DNA of 64,000 bases, taken from contig JADIZB010000038.1 of the NCBI GenBank assembly GCA_016705005.1, positions 319,435-383,434 of the forward strand. The letters run 5' to 3'. The position numbers and the translations under genes are program-made. Source of the stretch: Bacteroidales bacterium (GTDB lineage Bacteria > Bacteroidota > Bacteroidia > Bacteroidales > Lentimicrobiaceae). The notes under the pieces are model-generated. The model saw only the letters and a list, made by a program, of their open reading frames with translations. It had not been told where the DNA came from and made no database searches. The stretch's first letter is position 1, and each line of letters begins with the position of its first letter. This document shows, in pieces, positions 24,658 through 32,283 of this stretch.

Positions 24658-25965
24658 ATGGAATCAAAGCGCAGGGTACTGATTATCAGCTATTACTGGC
24701 CGCCAAGCGGAGGTGCCGGGGTTCAGCGATGGCTGAAATTTGTCAAATACCTGCGCGAATGTGGCTGGGAACCTGTGATTTACACTCCTGAAAATCCTGA
24801 ATTTCCCTCCCTGGATACGAGCCTGTTTAGAGACATTCCCGATGGTATCGAAATTGTCAGGACACCCATCTGGGAGCCCTACCGCTTTTATAAGAAGCTT
24901 ATTGGAGCAGGCAAAAATGAAAGGATTAATGCCGGTTTCCTTTCCGAAAAAAAGAGACCCGGTTTGGCTGAAAAATTCTCCATCTGGCTCCGCGGTAATT
25001 TTTTCATCCCGGATGCACGAAAATTCTGGATCAAACCTTCTGTCAGATTTCTGTTAAAATATCTCACAAAAAATCCGGTTGACGCGATTGTCTCAACCGG
25101 GCCGCCCCATTCCATGCATATGATTGCCCTGGGTGTAAAAAGGAAAACCGGAATTCCCTGGTTGGCAGATTTCCGTGATCCCTGGACAAACATTGACTTT
25201 TATCACGAGCTGATGCTTACCGGATGGGCCGATAAAAAGCATCACCGGCAGGAATTTGCTGTGCTGAAAGAAGCAGATGAAGTCGTGGTAATCAGCCGTT
25301 CGATGAGAACAGACTTCCTTAAAATTCATGCAAGAGAGTATTCAGTCATCACCAATGGTTTTGATGAAGATGATGTAACAGGCCTCGAAGTGGAAACGGA
25401 TAAGAAATTCACCCTGTCGCATATTGGAACCATGGTAAAAACGCGCAATCCAGAAGGGTTGTGGAAAGCTATAAGTGAAGAAACCATCCGGAATCCGGTC
25501 TTCGCATCGAATCTGGAGATTAAACTCGTTGGGAGTGTGGATTATTCTGTTAATGAAAGCATCCACATTGCCGGACTTGAAAAGTATGTCAATAGGGTCA
25601 GCTACCTGCCGCATGAAGAAGTTGTCAGAGTTCAGCAACAATCGCAGGTTTTGTTACTACTGATCAACGATACCCCAAATGCAAAAGTGATCCTGCCAGG
25701 TAAGTTCTTCGAATATATGGCATCACGCAGGCCAATCCTTTGTATCGGACCTTTGGACGGGGATGCGGCTCAGGTTATTGCCGATACTGAATCGGGCGTG
25801 GTTGTTGAAAAGGATGATGTCGCCGGAATCAGGAAAGCTGTTCATGAATTGTACAGCCGTTTTGAAAACGGCACTACTACTGTTAAAAGCAGTGGCATTG
25901 GAAAATACTCAAGAAAGGAACTTACTGCAAGACTTGCTGAGAGGCTTAACCACATCTGCCGCTGA
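24658..25965 (+). CDS. Glycosyltransferase, GT4-like (GT-B fold)
   Basis: The 435-residue protein opens with LIISYYWPPSGGAGVQRWLKF, a classic N-terminus of GT-B transferases that use nucleotide sugars. The middle has STGPPHSMHMIA and PWLADFRDPW. The C-terminal half has FTLSHIGTMVKTRNPEGLW and LPGKFFEYMASRRPILCIGP with the E-x7-E-like acidic pair. It is predicted to be cytoplasmic and to act on a lipid-linked glycan. It ends one base before the stop of the convergent gpsA-like gene, with no terminator between. Confidence 0.87.
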   Translation: MESKRRVLIISYYWPPSGGAGVQRWLKFVKYLRECGWEPVIYTPENPEFPSLDTSLFRDIPDGIEIVRTPIWEPYRFYKKLIGAGKNERINAGFLSEKKRPGLAEKFSIWLRGNFFIPDARKFWIKPSVRFLLKYLTKNPVDAIVSTGPPHSMHMIALGVKRKTGIPWLADFRDPWTNIDFYHELMLTGWADKKHHRQEFAVLKEADEVVVISRSMRTDFLKIHAREYSVITNGFDEDDVTGLEVETDKKFTLSHIGTMVKTRNPEGLWKAISEETIRNPVFASNLEIKLVGSVDYSVNESIHIAGLEKYVNRVSYLPHEEVVRVQQQSQVLLLLINDTPNAKVILPGKFFEYMASRRPILCIGPLDGDAAQVIADTESGVVVEKDDVAGIRKAVHELYSRFENGTTTVKSSGIGKYSRKELTARLAERLNHICR

Positions 25966-25966
25966 T

Positions 25967-26986
25967 TCAGTGCCCGTTTGTTGGTACCGGGGGCAGATCG
26001 TTATTGATGATGCTGCCGATAAATTTCTTGATATTATACCCCCCATCGAAAACCCTGTTCAGTTCAGCGAGCATAAAATATTCCGATTCAGGCACCTGCA
26101 TTGTAAAAAGGCGTTCACTGATCACACCCGCAGCAATTCGGCCTTCAAGGACTACTTTTCCTGAAATATCATCAGAAAAGAATCCCTTTCCGATCAGCAA
26201 ACCGAGGGTGCGGTTACGGCTGAGGTCATTCAATGCTGTTAATCCAAAATCACCAATACCACAATACCTGAACATGGTTTCCTGCTTTCCACCGAATTTG
26301 AGAAGAATGTGCCTCATTTCATTGAAAGCCCTTGTAAATACCATGAACCTGAGGTTAGGTGAGTCGAAATGGGCATCCACGATTCCGATGATGATGGCAT
26401 AGATATTTTTCAGGATGCTCATAATCTCCACTCCTTTAACATCCGTGGTATAATCTGTATGAATGGTGGTTGAGTCAAATACATCCTTCAAAAGTCTGAA
26501 AACCGACTCATCTTCGGCACCCACTGTCATAGCGGTAGGCATGTGATTGATCAGTTCACGGGCAAAAGTAGGCCCCTTTAAAGTGCAGACAGGGTTCGGG
26601 ACAATCCTTTTCAGGTCGTCAACAATGGTTTCACTGTCGGTTCCGAATCCCTTGGCCAGGTTTACAATCACAGCCTCCCGACATATTGAGTCGAGCATTG
26701 AGTTCAGATATGGAACCACAGCCACCGAGGGGATCGCCAGAAAGATGACATGGGCAGTTTCCAACACTGTATTGCTGCCGGTGGCTTTCAACCTGGGATT
26801 TAACCTGATCTGGGGAAAATAGGATGTATTGATGTGTTTTATGTTGATATCATCAACAACATCAGACTCTACAGAAAGAAGTGTCACGTTCAGGTTGTTC
26901 TTTTCAGCCAGTACATGACCCAGCGCTGTACCAATGGTTCCGGCTCCGGCAATGCAGATATTGATTGAATCACGCATAAGGTTCAC
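25967..26986 (-). CDS. NAD(P)-dependent glycerol-3-phosphate dehydrogenase-like protein
   Basis: The 339-residue protein shows the GpsA layout. The dinucleotide loop is CIAGAGTIGTALG near residues 11-23. NLAKGFGTDSETI and LKGPTFARELI are substrate-pocket segments. ILKNIYAI near 190 holds the catalytic Lys, and GIGDFGLTALNDLSRNRTLG is the C-terminal signature. GpsA makes sn-glycerol 3-phosphate for lipids. This copy is divergent (GTDSETI, FMVFTRAFNEMRHI). It lies between a glycosyltransferase and a nonulosonate operon, so it may supply glycerol phosphate or oxidise a sugar phosphate for the glycan instead. That is inference from context. Confidence 0.82.
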   Translation of the reverse strand: MNLMRDSINICIAGAGTIGTALGHVLAEKNNLNVTLLSVESDVVDDINIKHINTSYFPQIRLNPRLKATGSNTVLETAHVIFLAIPSVAVVPYLNSMLDSICREAVIVNLAKGFGTDSETIVDDLKRIVPNPVCTLKGPTFARELINHMPTAMTVGAEDESVFRLLKDVFDSTTIHTDYTTDVKGVEIMSILKNIYAIIIGIVDAHFDSPNLRFMVFTRAFNEMRHILLKFGGKQETMFRYCGIGDFGLTALNDLSRNRTLGLLIGKGFFSDDISGKVVLEGRIAAGVISERLFTMQVPESEYFMLAELNRVFDGGYNIKKFIGSIINNDLPPVPTNGH

Positions 26987-27005
26987 TTTTTTTTCGGCAA
27001 GGGTG

Positions 27006-27013
27006 CAAAGATA
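27006..27013 (-). promoter_or_regulatory. Candidate -7 promoter element for the gpsA-like gene
   Basis: The reverse strand carries TATCTTTG, a perfect TAnnTTTG, 19 bases before the ATG at 26986. Confidence 0.55.
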
Positions 27014-27106
27014 AGCCTATTTCTTTTCCGATTGGCACAGTATCCTTTATGACCTGACTGGTTGACAAGCATCGCGGGGAAGCTGGTATCAGATTGATAA
27101 AAATCC

Positions 27107-27114
27107 TATATTTG
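27107..27114 (+). promoter_or_regulatory. Candidate -7 promoter element for the KdsC-like gene
   Basis: TATATTTG is a perfect TAnnTTTG but lies only 4 bases before the ATG at 27119, so a transcript from it would have essentially no leader. No good -33 element is visible. Confidence 0.4.
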
Positions 27115-27118
27115 TCAT

Positions 27119-27646
27119 ATGGAGCATAGAATAAAAGCGGTATTGACTGACATTGACGGTGTATGGACCGATGGCCGGATATACCTTAATGAAGAGGGGA
27201 AATCCTTTAAAGCTTTCAACAACCTTGATAGCGTTGGTGTGGCCCTGCTCAGGCTTGCAGAGATTCCGGTAATTATAATTACCGGTGAAGATTCGGTGGT
27301 TATACGTCGGAGAGCCGAACAGCTCAAAATAAACCATGTATTCACCGGTGCACGAAACAAACTCCTGATCGCTGAAACTATTCTTACTGACCTGGACATC
27401 AGCCTGTCGGAATGCGCCTATGTAGGAGATGATCTTGCTGATCTCCCGCTGCTGAAAGCCGCCGGTTTAAGTGCCGTTCCTGACAATGCACCTGAGCTCC
27501 TGAAAAACCAGGTTTCACACATTCTGAAAAAAACAGGCGGAAGCGGTGCTTTCAGGGAATTCAGTGAACTGGTACTTCAGCATTGTGGAATTCTTGATGA
27601 GATTATCAATGCATTCCTGAACAAAATTTCATCGAAAAATTACTGA
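27119..27646 (+). CDS. KdsC-type HAD phosphatase of the nonulosonate locus
   Basis: The 175-residue cytoplasmic protein belongs to the C0-type HAD phosphatases such as KdsC. The nucleophile motif LTDIDGVWTDG lies near residues 9-19, IITGEDS carries the motif II Thr, and VGDDLADLPLL near 102-112 carries the metal Asp pair. In this family it removes the 8- or 9-phosphate from a freshly made nonulosonic or ulosonic acid. Beside neuB-like genes it may act on a sugar acid 9-phosphate, as in KDN synthesis. Alternatively it is KdsC for Kdo, but no kdsA, kdsB or kdsD is in the window. Confidence 0.85.
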   Translation: MEHRIKAVLTDIDGVWTDGRIYLNEEGKSFKAFNNLDSVGVALLRLAEIPVIIITGEDSVVIRRRAEQLKINHVFTGARNKLLIAETILTDLDISLSECAYVGDDLADLPLLKAAGLSAVPDNAPELLKNQVSHILKKTGGSGAFREFSELVLQHCGILDEIINAFLNKISSKNY

Positions 27647-27688
27647 AAAGTATAGCCGGAGCTAAGTCAACGAAGGCCTGTTCTGATA

Positions 27689-27696
27689 TAAATTTG
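27689..27696 (+). promoter_or_regulatory. Candidate -7 promoter element for the neuD-neuB operon
   Basis: TAAATTTG is a perfect TAnnTTTG inside the 136-base gap after the KdsC-like gene. The leader to the neuD ATG at 27783 would be about 80 bases. The element suggests that neuD and the following genes can be transcribed apart from the phosphatase gene. Confidence 0.45.
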
Positions 27697-27782
27697 CAGC
27701 AGATAAACACGAGTGAAGGATAAGATTTGCTTAAGTCAACCCTTAGGGTGGTTGAAATGAATTGCAACAGGAAAAAACATTG

Positions 27783-28421
27783 ATGGAAAAAATAAAACTG
27801 ATTCTTTTGGGAGGTGGCGGGCATTGTAACTCCGTTATTGAAAGTATTGAACATTCCGGCAAATTCATCATTTCAGGAATCCTCGAACCACCACCCCTGA
27901 AAGCAGAATTCATCAACAATTATCCGGTCATCGGCACCGATGATGAAATTCCTGATCTAGTAGCAAAGGGGTTTTCATTTCATGTTACGGTCGGACACAT
28001 TAAAAATCCGGCTCCCCGCCGAAAACTGTTTGAGTTGTTAAAAAAACATATGGCTCCCATTGCCACGGTTATTGATGCATCGGCAGTTGTTTCTGAACAC
28101 GCTGTGGTTGGCGAAGGAACTGTCGTATTGAGGCAGGCGTTTGTGAATTCAGGGGCATCAATAGGCAATAATTGCATTATCAATACAGGCTCCATCATAG
28201 AACATGATGCCCGCATCGGAAATTTTGTTCATGTTTCAACCGGAGCTATAGTAAACGGTGATTGCGTAATTGGCGACAACTGCTTTATCGGCAGTGGAGC
28301 CATCCTCTCGAATAATATTACCATCTGTGCTGATGTACTGATTGGTGCCGGTTCGGTTGTACTGAAGTCTGTCAGCGAGCCGGGAATTTACCATGGAAAT
28401 CCGGCAAGATTGTTAAAGTAA
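27783..28421 (+). CDS. neuD: NeuD-like sugar O-acetyltransferase (left-handed beta-helix)
   Basis: The 212-residue protein has an N-terminal Rossmann-like part (KLILLGGGGHCNSVIESIE). It then has hexapeptide repeats of a left-handed beta-helix from about residue 95 (VVSEHAVVGEGTVVLRQAFV, IGNNCIINTGSIIEHDARIG, VIGDNCFIGSGAIL), the PglD/NeuD layout. NeuD proteins acetylate sialic or related acids using acetyl-CoA. The ATG at 27783 is preferred over an upstream TTG at 27762, since the core begins MEKIKLILLGGGGH. It is 5 bases ahead of neuB. Confidence 0.88.
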   Translation: MEKIKLILLGGGGHCNSVIESIEHSGKFIISGILEPPPLKAEFINNYPVIGTDDEIPDLVAKGFSFHVTVGHIKNPAPRRKLFELLKKHMAPIATVIDASAVVSEHAVVGEGTVVLRQAFVNSGASIGNNCIINTGSIIEHDARIGNFVHVSTGAIVNGDCVIGDNCFIGSGAILSNNITICADVLIGAGSVVLKSVSEPGIYHGNPARLLK

Positions 28422-28426
28422 TCCTC

Positions 28427-29446
28427 ATGAAGAAAACCATCATCATCGCCGAAGCAGGTGTTAATCATAACGGAAGCCTGGCTATGGCTTTCAAACTGAT
28501 AGATTATGCTTCGGAGGCAGGTGCTGATTATGTCAAATTCCAGACATTCAATGCATCTAAACTGGTATCGGCAGTGGCTCCCAAAGCTGAATATCAGGCT
28601 AAAAATACCGCGACTGAAGTAACCGGACAACAAGAAATGCTTGAAAAACTCACGCTGACCCAGGATGATTTCAGAGCGCTTTACGATTATTGTCAAACAA
28701 GGAAAATTGGATTTCTCTCAACTGGTTTTGACAGCGATAGTGTACTTTTTATTGATCGTCTCGGTGTTGACTATCACAAAATCCCGTCTGGTGAAATAAC
28801 AAACCTCCCCTACCTGAGACTGATCGGATCCCTTGGTAAACCAGTTATCCTTTCGACAGGAATGGCTACTCTTGAAGAAATCAGGGTCGCCCTTGATGTG
28901 CTGTATGAACAGGGAATAACTGATAACAGGCTTACTATACTTCATTGCACTACAGAATACCCTGCACCTTTTACAGAAGTGAATCTGAACGCAATACAAA
29001 GTATCAGAAATGCATTTGGCATTAAAACCGGATATTCTGATCACACTGCTGGAATAGAAATTCCGGTAGCTGCCGTAGCCCTCGGGGCAGTAATGATAGA
29101 AAAACATTTCACATCCGATCGAAATCTTCCGGGCCCTGACCATAAAGCATCACTTGAGCCGAATGAACTTGCAGCTATGGTCAGAAGCATCCGAAATGTT
29201 GAAATGTCTTTTGGCGATGGCATTAAAAAGCCCTCTCCTTCTGAAATAAAAAACATCCCTATTGCCAGGCGCAGTATTCACCTTGCTGAAAATCTGCCGG
29301 CCGGCCATGTTCTGAAAGAATCCGATCTTGTAATGAAGCGTCCTGGCAATGGAATCAGCCCGATGCTGATGGATAAGGTTATTGGAAAAACACTGAAAAC
29401 TAACCTTGATAAAGATACCCTTCTGACGTGGGAAAACCTGCTGTAA
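28427..29446 (+). CDS. neuB: Nonulosonic acid synthase (NeuB/LegI family)
   Basis: This cytoplasmic aldolase condenses phosphoenolpyruvate with ManNAc or a related 6-carbon amino sugar to form a nine-carbon acid. AEAGVNHNGSLAMA near residues 9-22, YVKFQTFNASKLVS, FLSTGFDSDSV, KIPSGEITNLPYL, ILSTGMATLEEI and GYSDHTAGIEIPVAAVALGA are the NeuB TIM-barrel signatures. EKHFTSDRNLPGPDHKASLEP is typical. A C-terminal SAF (antifreeze-like) domain covers about 280-339. Length 339 is normal. Sequence alone does not separate sialic from legionaminic or KDN use. The gene overlaps neuC by 19 bases. Confidence 0.94.
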   Translation: MKKTIIIAEAGVNHNGSLAMAFKLIDYASEAGADYVKFQTFNASKLVSAVAPKAEYQAKNTATEVTGQQEMLEKLTLTQDDFRALYDYCQTRKIGFLSTGFDSDSVLFIDRLGVDYHKIPSGEITNLPYLRLIGSLGKPVILSTGMATLEEIRVALDVLYEQGITDNRLTILHCTTEYPAPFTEVNLNAIQSIRNAFGIKTGYSDHTAGIEIPVAAVALGAVMIEKHFTSDRNLPGPDHKASLEPNELAAMVRSIRNVEMSFGDGIKKPSPSEIKNIPIARRSIHLAENLPAGHVLKESDLVMKRPGNGISPMLMDKVIGKTLKTNLDKDTLLTWENLL

Positions 29447-30552
29447 AAATTGCTGTTCTTACCAGCTCAAGGGCTGATTTCGGCATCTACATGCCATTGC
29501 TTGCCCTGCTTCAGTCTGATAATGCATTCGACCTTGAAGTCATTGCGTTCGGGACCCATCCGGCTGAAAGATATGGATATTCGCTTCAACATATCCTGGA
29601 TGCAGGCCTGAAAGTGGTATACAGTTTCGACACCGCCCCTCTGAACGATAACCCTGTTGATATCTCGAGATCAATGGCCGGCGTTAATCTTAAAATGGCT
29701 GATGTCTGGAATGAAACGAAGTATGATCTTGTGTTTGCCCTGGGCGACCGGTATGAAATGTTTTCTGCTGTTGCATCAGCCATGCCATTCAATCTGAAGA
29801 TTGCGCACATTCATGGAGGTGAAACCACACTGGGAGCCATTGATAATGCATTCAGGCATTCCATTACCCATATGTCGTACCTGCACTTTGCCTGTACAGA
29901 AGCTTACAGGAAACGCATTACAGAACTGACCGGAAGCACCAGCAAAGTGTTCAATACAGGAGCCCTTGGAATTGATAACCTCACACAGCTGAATTTCCTT
30001 GACGAAGCTGCACTTAAAGGAAAATCAGGCATTGATTTCAGTATTCCATCCCTGTTGATTACCCTGCACCCTGAAACCATCGGGTTTGAGGAAAACAGCC
30101 TGAATACGGATCAGATGTTGATGGCTCTTGATCATCTTGACAGGTTTCAGCAGGTAGTTACAATGCCTAATGCCGATACCTCGGGTCAGATGATCCGACA
30201 GAAACTTATTGCTTACGCTGAAAACCGCAGGCACGTGAAACTTGTCGAAAATTTCGGGACCCAGGGATACCTCAGTGCCATGAAACTGACTACGCTGATG
30301 CTGGGAAACAGTTCAAGCGGTTTCATGGAAGCTTCCTACTTTCCGAAATGGGTGATCAACCTGGGACACAGACAGGATGGCCGACTCCGGACACCGAATA
30401 TCGTGGATGTGGAATTCAGTAAAGATAAAATCATTGAAGCTGTCAGCAACGCTGCCAACACTCCCCTTCCGGTTTTCCCGCCGGCTTACGGGGATGGACA
30501 TGCAGCTGAAAAAATCGTCAAAATTCTAAAGAATGAATTCGCAATTAATTGA
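29428..30552 (+). CDS. neuC: Hydrolysing UDP-N-acetylglucosamine 2-epimerase (NeuC/LegG type)
   Basis: NeuC converts UDP-GlcNAc (or a UDP-diacetamido sugar in LegG) to ManNAc (or its analogue) and UDP, supplying NeuB. The N-terminus IAVLTSSRADFGIYMPLL, ALGDRYEMFSAVASA near residues 94-108, AHIHGGETTLGAIDNAFRHSITHMS and NSSSGFMEASYF define the family. Start is a GTG at 29428 that lies inside the end of neuB. Length is 374, normal. It also overlaps the next gene by 20 bases, which indicates translational coupling across the operon. Confidence 0.93.
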   Translation: MGKPAVKIAVLTSSRADFGIYMPLLALLQSDNAFDLEVIAFGTHPAERYGYSLQHILDAGLKVVYSFDTAPLNDNPVDISRSMAGVNLKMADVWNETKYDLVFALGDRYEMFSAVASAMPFNLKIAHIHGGETTLGAIDNAFRHSITHMSYLHFACTEAYRKRITELTGSTSKVFNTGALGIDNLTQLNFLDEAALKGKSGIDFSIPSLLITLHPETIGFEENSLNTDQMLMALDHLDRFQQVVTMPNADTSGQMIRQKLIAYAENRRHVKLVENFGTQGYLSAMKLTTLMLGNSSSGFMEASYFPKWVINLGHRQDGRLRTPNIVDVEFSKDKIIEAVSNAANTPLPVFPPAYGDGHAAEKIVKILKNEFAIN

Positions 30553-31585
30553 AAAACATACCATTCCGGCAATTACTCCTCTGAGGCAGGCACTCGAGAA
30601 ATTAAACGATGTACCTGATAATCTCACACTTTTTGTGCTGAATGAAGCTCAACAACTGGTAGGTACACTTACCGACGGCGACGTAAGGAGGGGATTACTC
30701 ACAGGGCTTGACCTCAACGACCAGACAGGGCGATTCATGTTCCGGGATTTCCGGTTCCTGAAACAGCATGGATTCACACTGACGCAGGTAAAGGAACTCA
30801 GGGACAAAAGGATCAAGATGGTTCCGGTACTCGACAGCGAGAACAGGATTGTACGTCTTGCCGATCTGGCCAGTTCAAGGTCTCTGTTACCCCTGGAAGC
30901 TATACTGATGGCCGGAGGCAGGGGCGAGCGTCTCAGACCTCTTACCGACAGTATCCCTAAGCCACTGCTGAAAGTAGGCGACAAACCAATTCTTGAGCAT
31001 AACCTCGACCACCTGTCATCTTTTGGCATTGACCATTTCCACATTGCGATCAATTATCTGGGCAGCATGATCAGCGATTATTTCGGGGATGGATCGGCAA
31101 GAAACATCAGCATCAGTTACCTGAATGAAAAACGTCCGCTGGGAACCCTCGGCGCAGCTTCTATGATCGAAAACTTTGTTTTTGAAAATATCCTTGTAAT
31201 GAATGCCGATATCCTTACCAACATAGATCTGGAGGACTTTTTCAACGATTTTGAAGAACAGCAGGCGCTGATGTCGGTCGCCTCAGTGCCTTATAAGGTA
31301 AACATGCCTTTTGCTGTATTGGAGACAAAACAAAACAGGGTCCTGTCATTCAGGGAAAAGCCCCAGTACACTTATTACACCAGTGGCGGGCTCTATCTGA
31401 TGAAACGGTCGCTGATCAATCGCATTCCACCCGGATCCATGTATCATGCAACTGACCTGATGGACAATATCCTGCTGAATGATGAAAAACTGGTTCAGTA
31501 TCCCATTCACGGAGTTTGGATGGATATCGGGCGCAGGGAGGATTTCGACAAAGCCCAGGAAGAAATCAAACACATCCGTTTCTGA
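30533..31585 (+). CDS. CBS-domain sugar-phosphate nucleotidyltransferase (PtmE/LegA-like)
   Basis: Residues 1-118 hold a CBS pair (LVGTLTDGDVRRGLLTG is the first motif). Residues 122-350 are a nucleotidyltransferase with ILMAGGRGERLRPLTDSIPK near 123-142 and NADILTNIDL. The C-terminal YYTSGGLYLMKRSLI and WMDIGRREDFDKA complete the fold. In Campylobacter, PtmE of this architecture makes GDP-glucosamine at the start of legionaminic acid synthesis. That link suggests a legionaminic-type sugar here, but the other steps are not visible. It sits between neuC and neuA; its stop and the neuA start share one base. Confidence 0.88.
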   Translation: MNSQLIEKHTIPAITPLRQALEKLNDVPDNLTLFVLNEAQQLVGTLTDGDVRRGLLTGLDLNDQTGRFMFRDFRFLKQHGFTLTQVKELRDKRIKMVPVLDSENRIVRLADLASSRSLLPLEAILMAGGRGERLRPLTDSIPKPLLKVGDKPILEHNLDHLSSFGIDHFHIAINYLGSMISDYFGDGSARNISISYLNEKRPLGTLGAASMIENFVFENILVMNADILTNIDLEDFFNDFEEQQALMSVASVPYKVNMPFAVLETKQNRVLSFREKPQYTYYTSGGLYLMKRSLINRIPPGSMYHATDLMDNILLNDEKLVQYPIHGVWMDIGRREDFDKAQEEIKHIRF

Positions 31586-32283
31586 TGAGAGCACTCTATG
31601 TAATCCCTGCCCGCGGCGGATCCAAAGGCATTCCGGGCAAAAATCTCAGAGAAATTGCCGGAAAACCTCTTTTTATCCACACCCTCGATATTGCCAGGCA
31701 AATGGCATCCGATGAAGATATCTGCCTAAGCACCGACGACATTAACATAATTGCTGCTGCAGAAAAGGCTGACTACAAACCCCCATTTATTCGCCCGGCT
31801 TTCCTTGCAACAGATACTACCGGCATGCAGGAGGTGCTGATGCATGCCCTGGAATTCTATGCTTCCGAAGGTAAAAATTACGACTCAATTGTGCTTCTGC
31901 AGCCTACCTCCCCTTTCAGACAGGTAGCCGATATCGAGCGTGCAGCTGAAAACTATACCCATGATTGTGACATGGTTGTTTCCGTAAAGGAAACCGATGC
32001 CAATCCCTACTATGTCCTTTTCGAGGAAAACACCCAGGGCTTTCTCCTGAAATCAAAGGAAGGAAACTTTTCACGCAGGCAGGACTGCCCAAAGGTATGG
32101 CAACTGAATGGTGCAATATATATAATCAATGTCAGGTCTCTGATAGAAAAAGGATTTTCAGGTTTTACAAAAATCAAAAAAAGCGAAATGGATATCCTCC
32201 ATTCACTGGATCTTGATACTGAACTTGATTGGCGGATGGCATTGCTGATTAATGAACAGTACCGGATCCTACCCCACGAATGA
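31585..32283 (+). CDS. neuA: CMP-nonulosonic acid synthetase (acylneuraminate cytidylyltransferase)
   Basis: NeuA activates the nine-carbon acid with CTP, giving the donor for the transferase. VIPARGGSKGIPGKNLREIAGKPL near residues 5-28 is the invariant CMP-sugar synthetase motif. LLQPTSPFR near 96-104, WQLNGAIYIINV and DTELDW are also conserved. The ATG at 31585 is used because it overlaps the preceding stop by one base (TGATG) and the homology begins there. The 3' end overlaps the convergent glycosyltransferase gene by 35 bases, so the two convergent transcripts share sequence. Confidence 0.94.
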   Translation: MRALYVIPARGGSKGIPGKNLREIAGKPLFIHTLDIARQMASDEDICLSTDDINIIAAAEKADYKPPFIRPAFLATDTTGMQEVLMHALEFYASEGKNYDSIVLLQPTSPFRQVADIERAAENYTHDCDMVVSVKETDANPYYVLFEENTQGFLLKSKEGNFSRRQDCPKVWQLNGAIYIINVRSLIEKGFSGFTKIKKSEMDILHSLDLDTELDWRMALLINEQYRILPHE

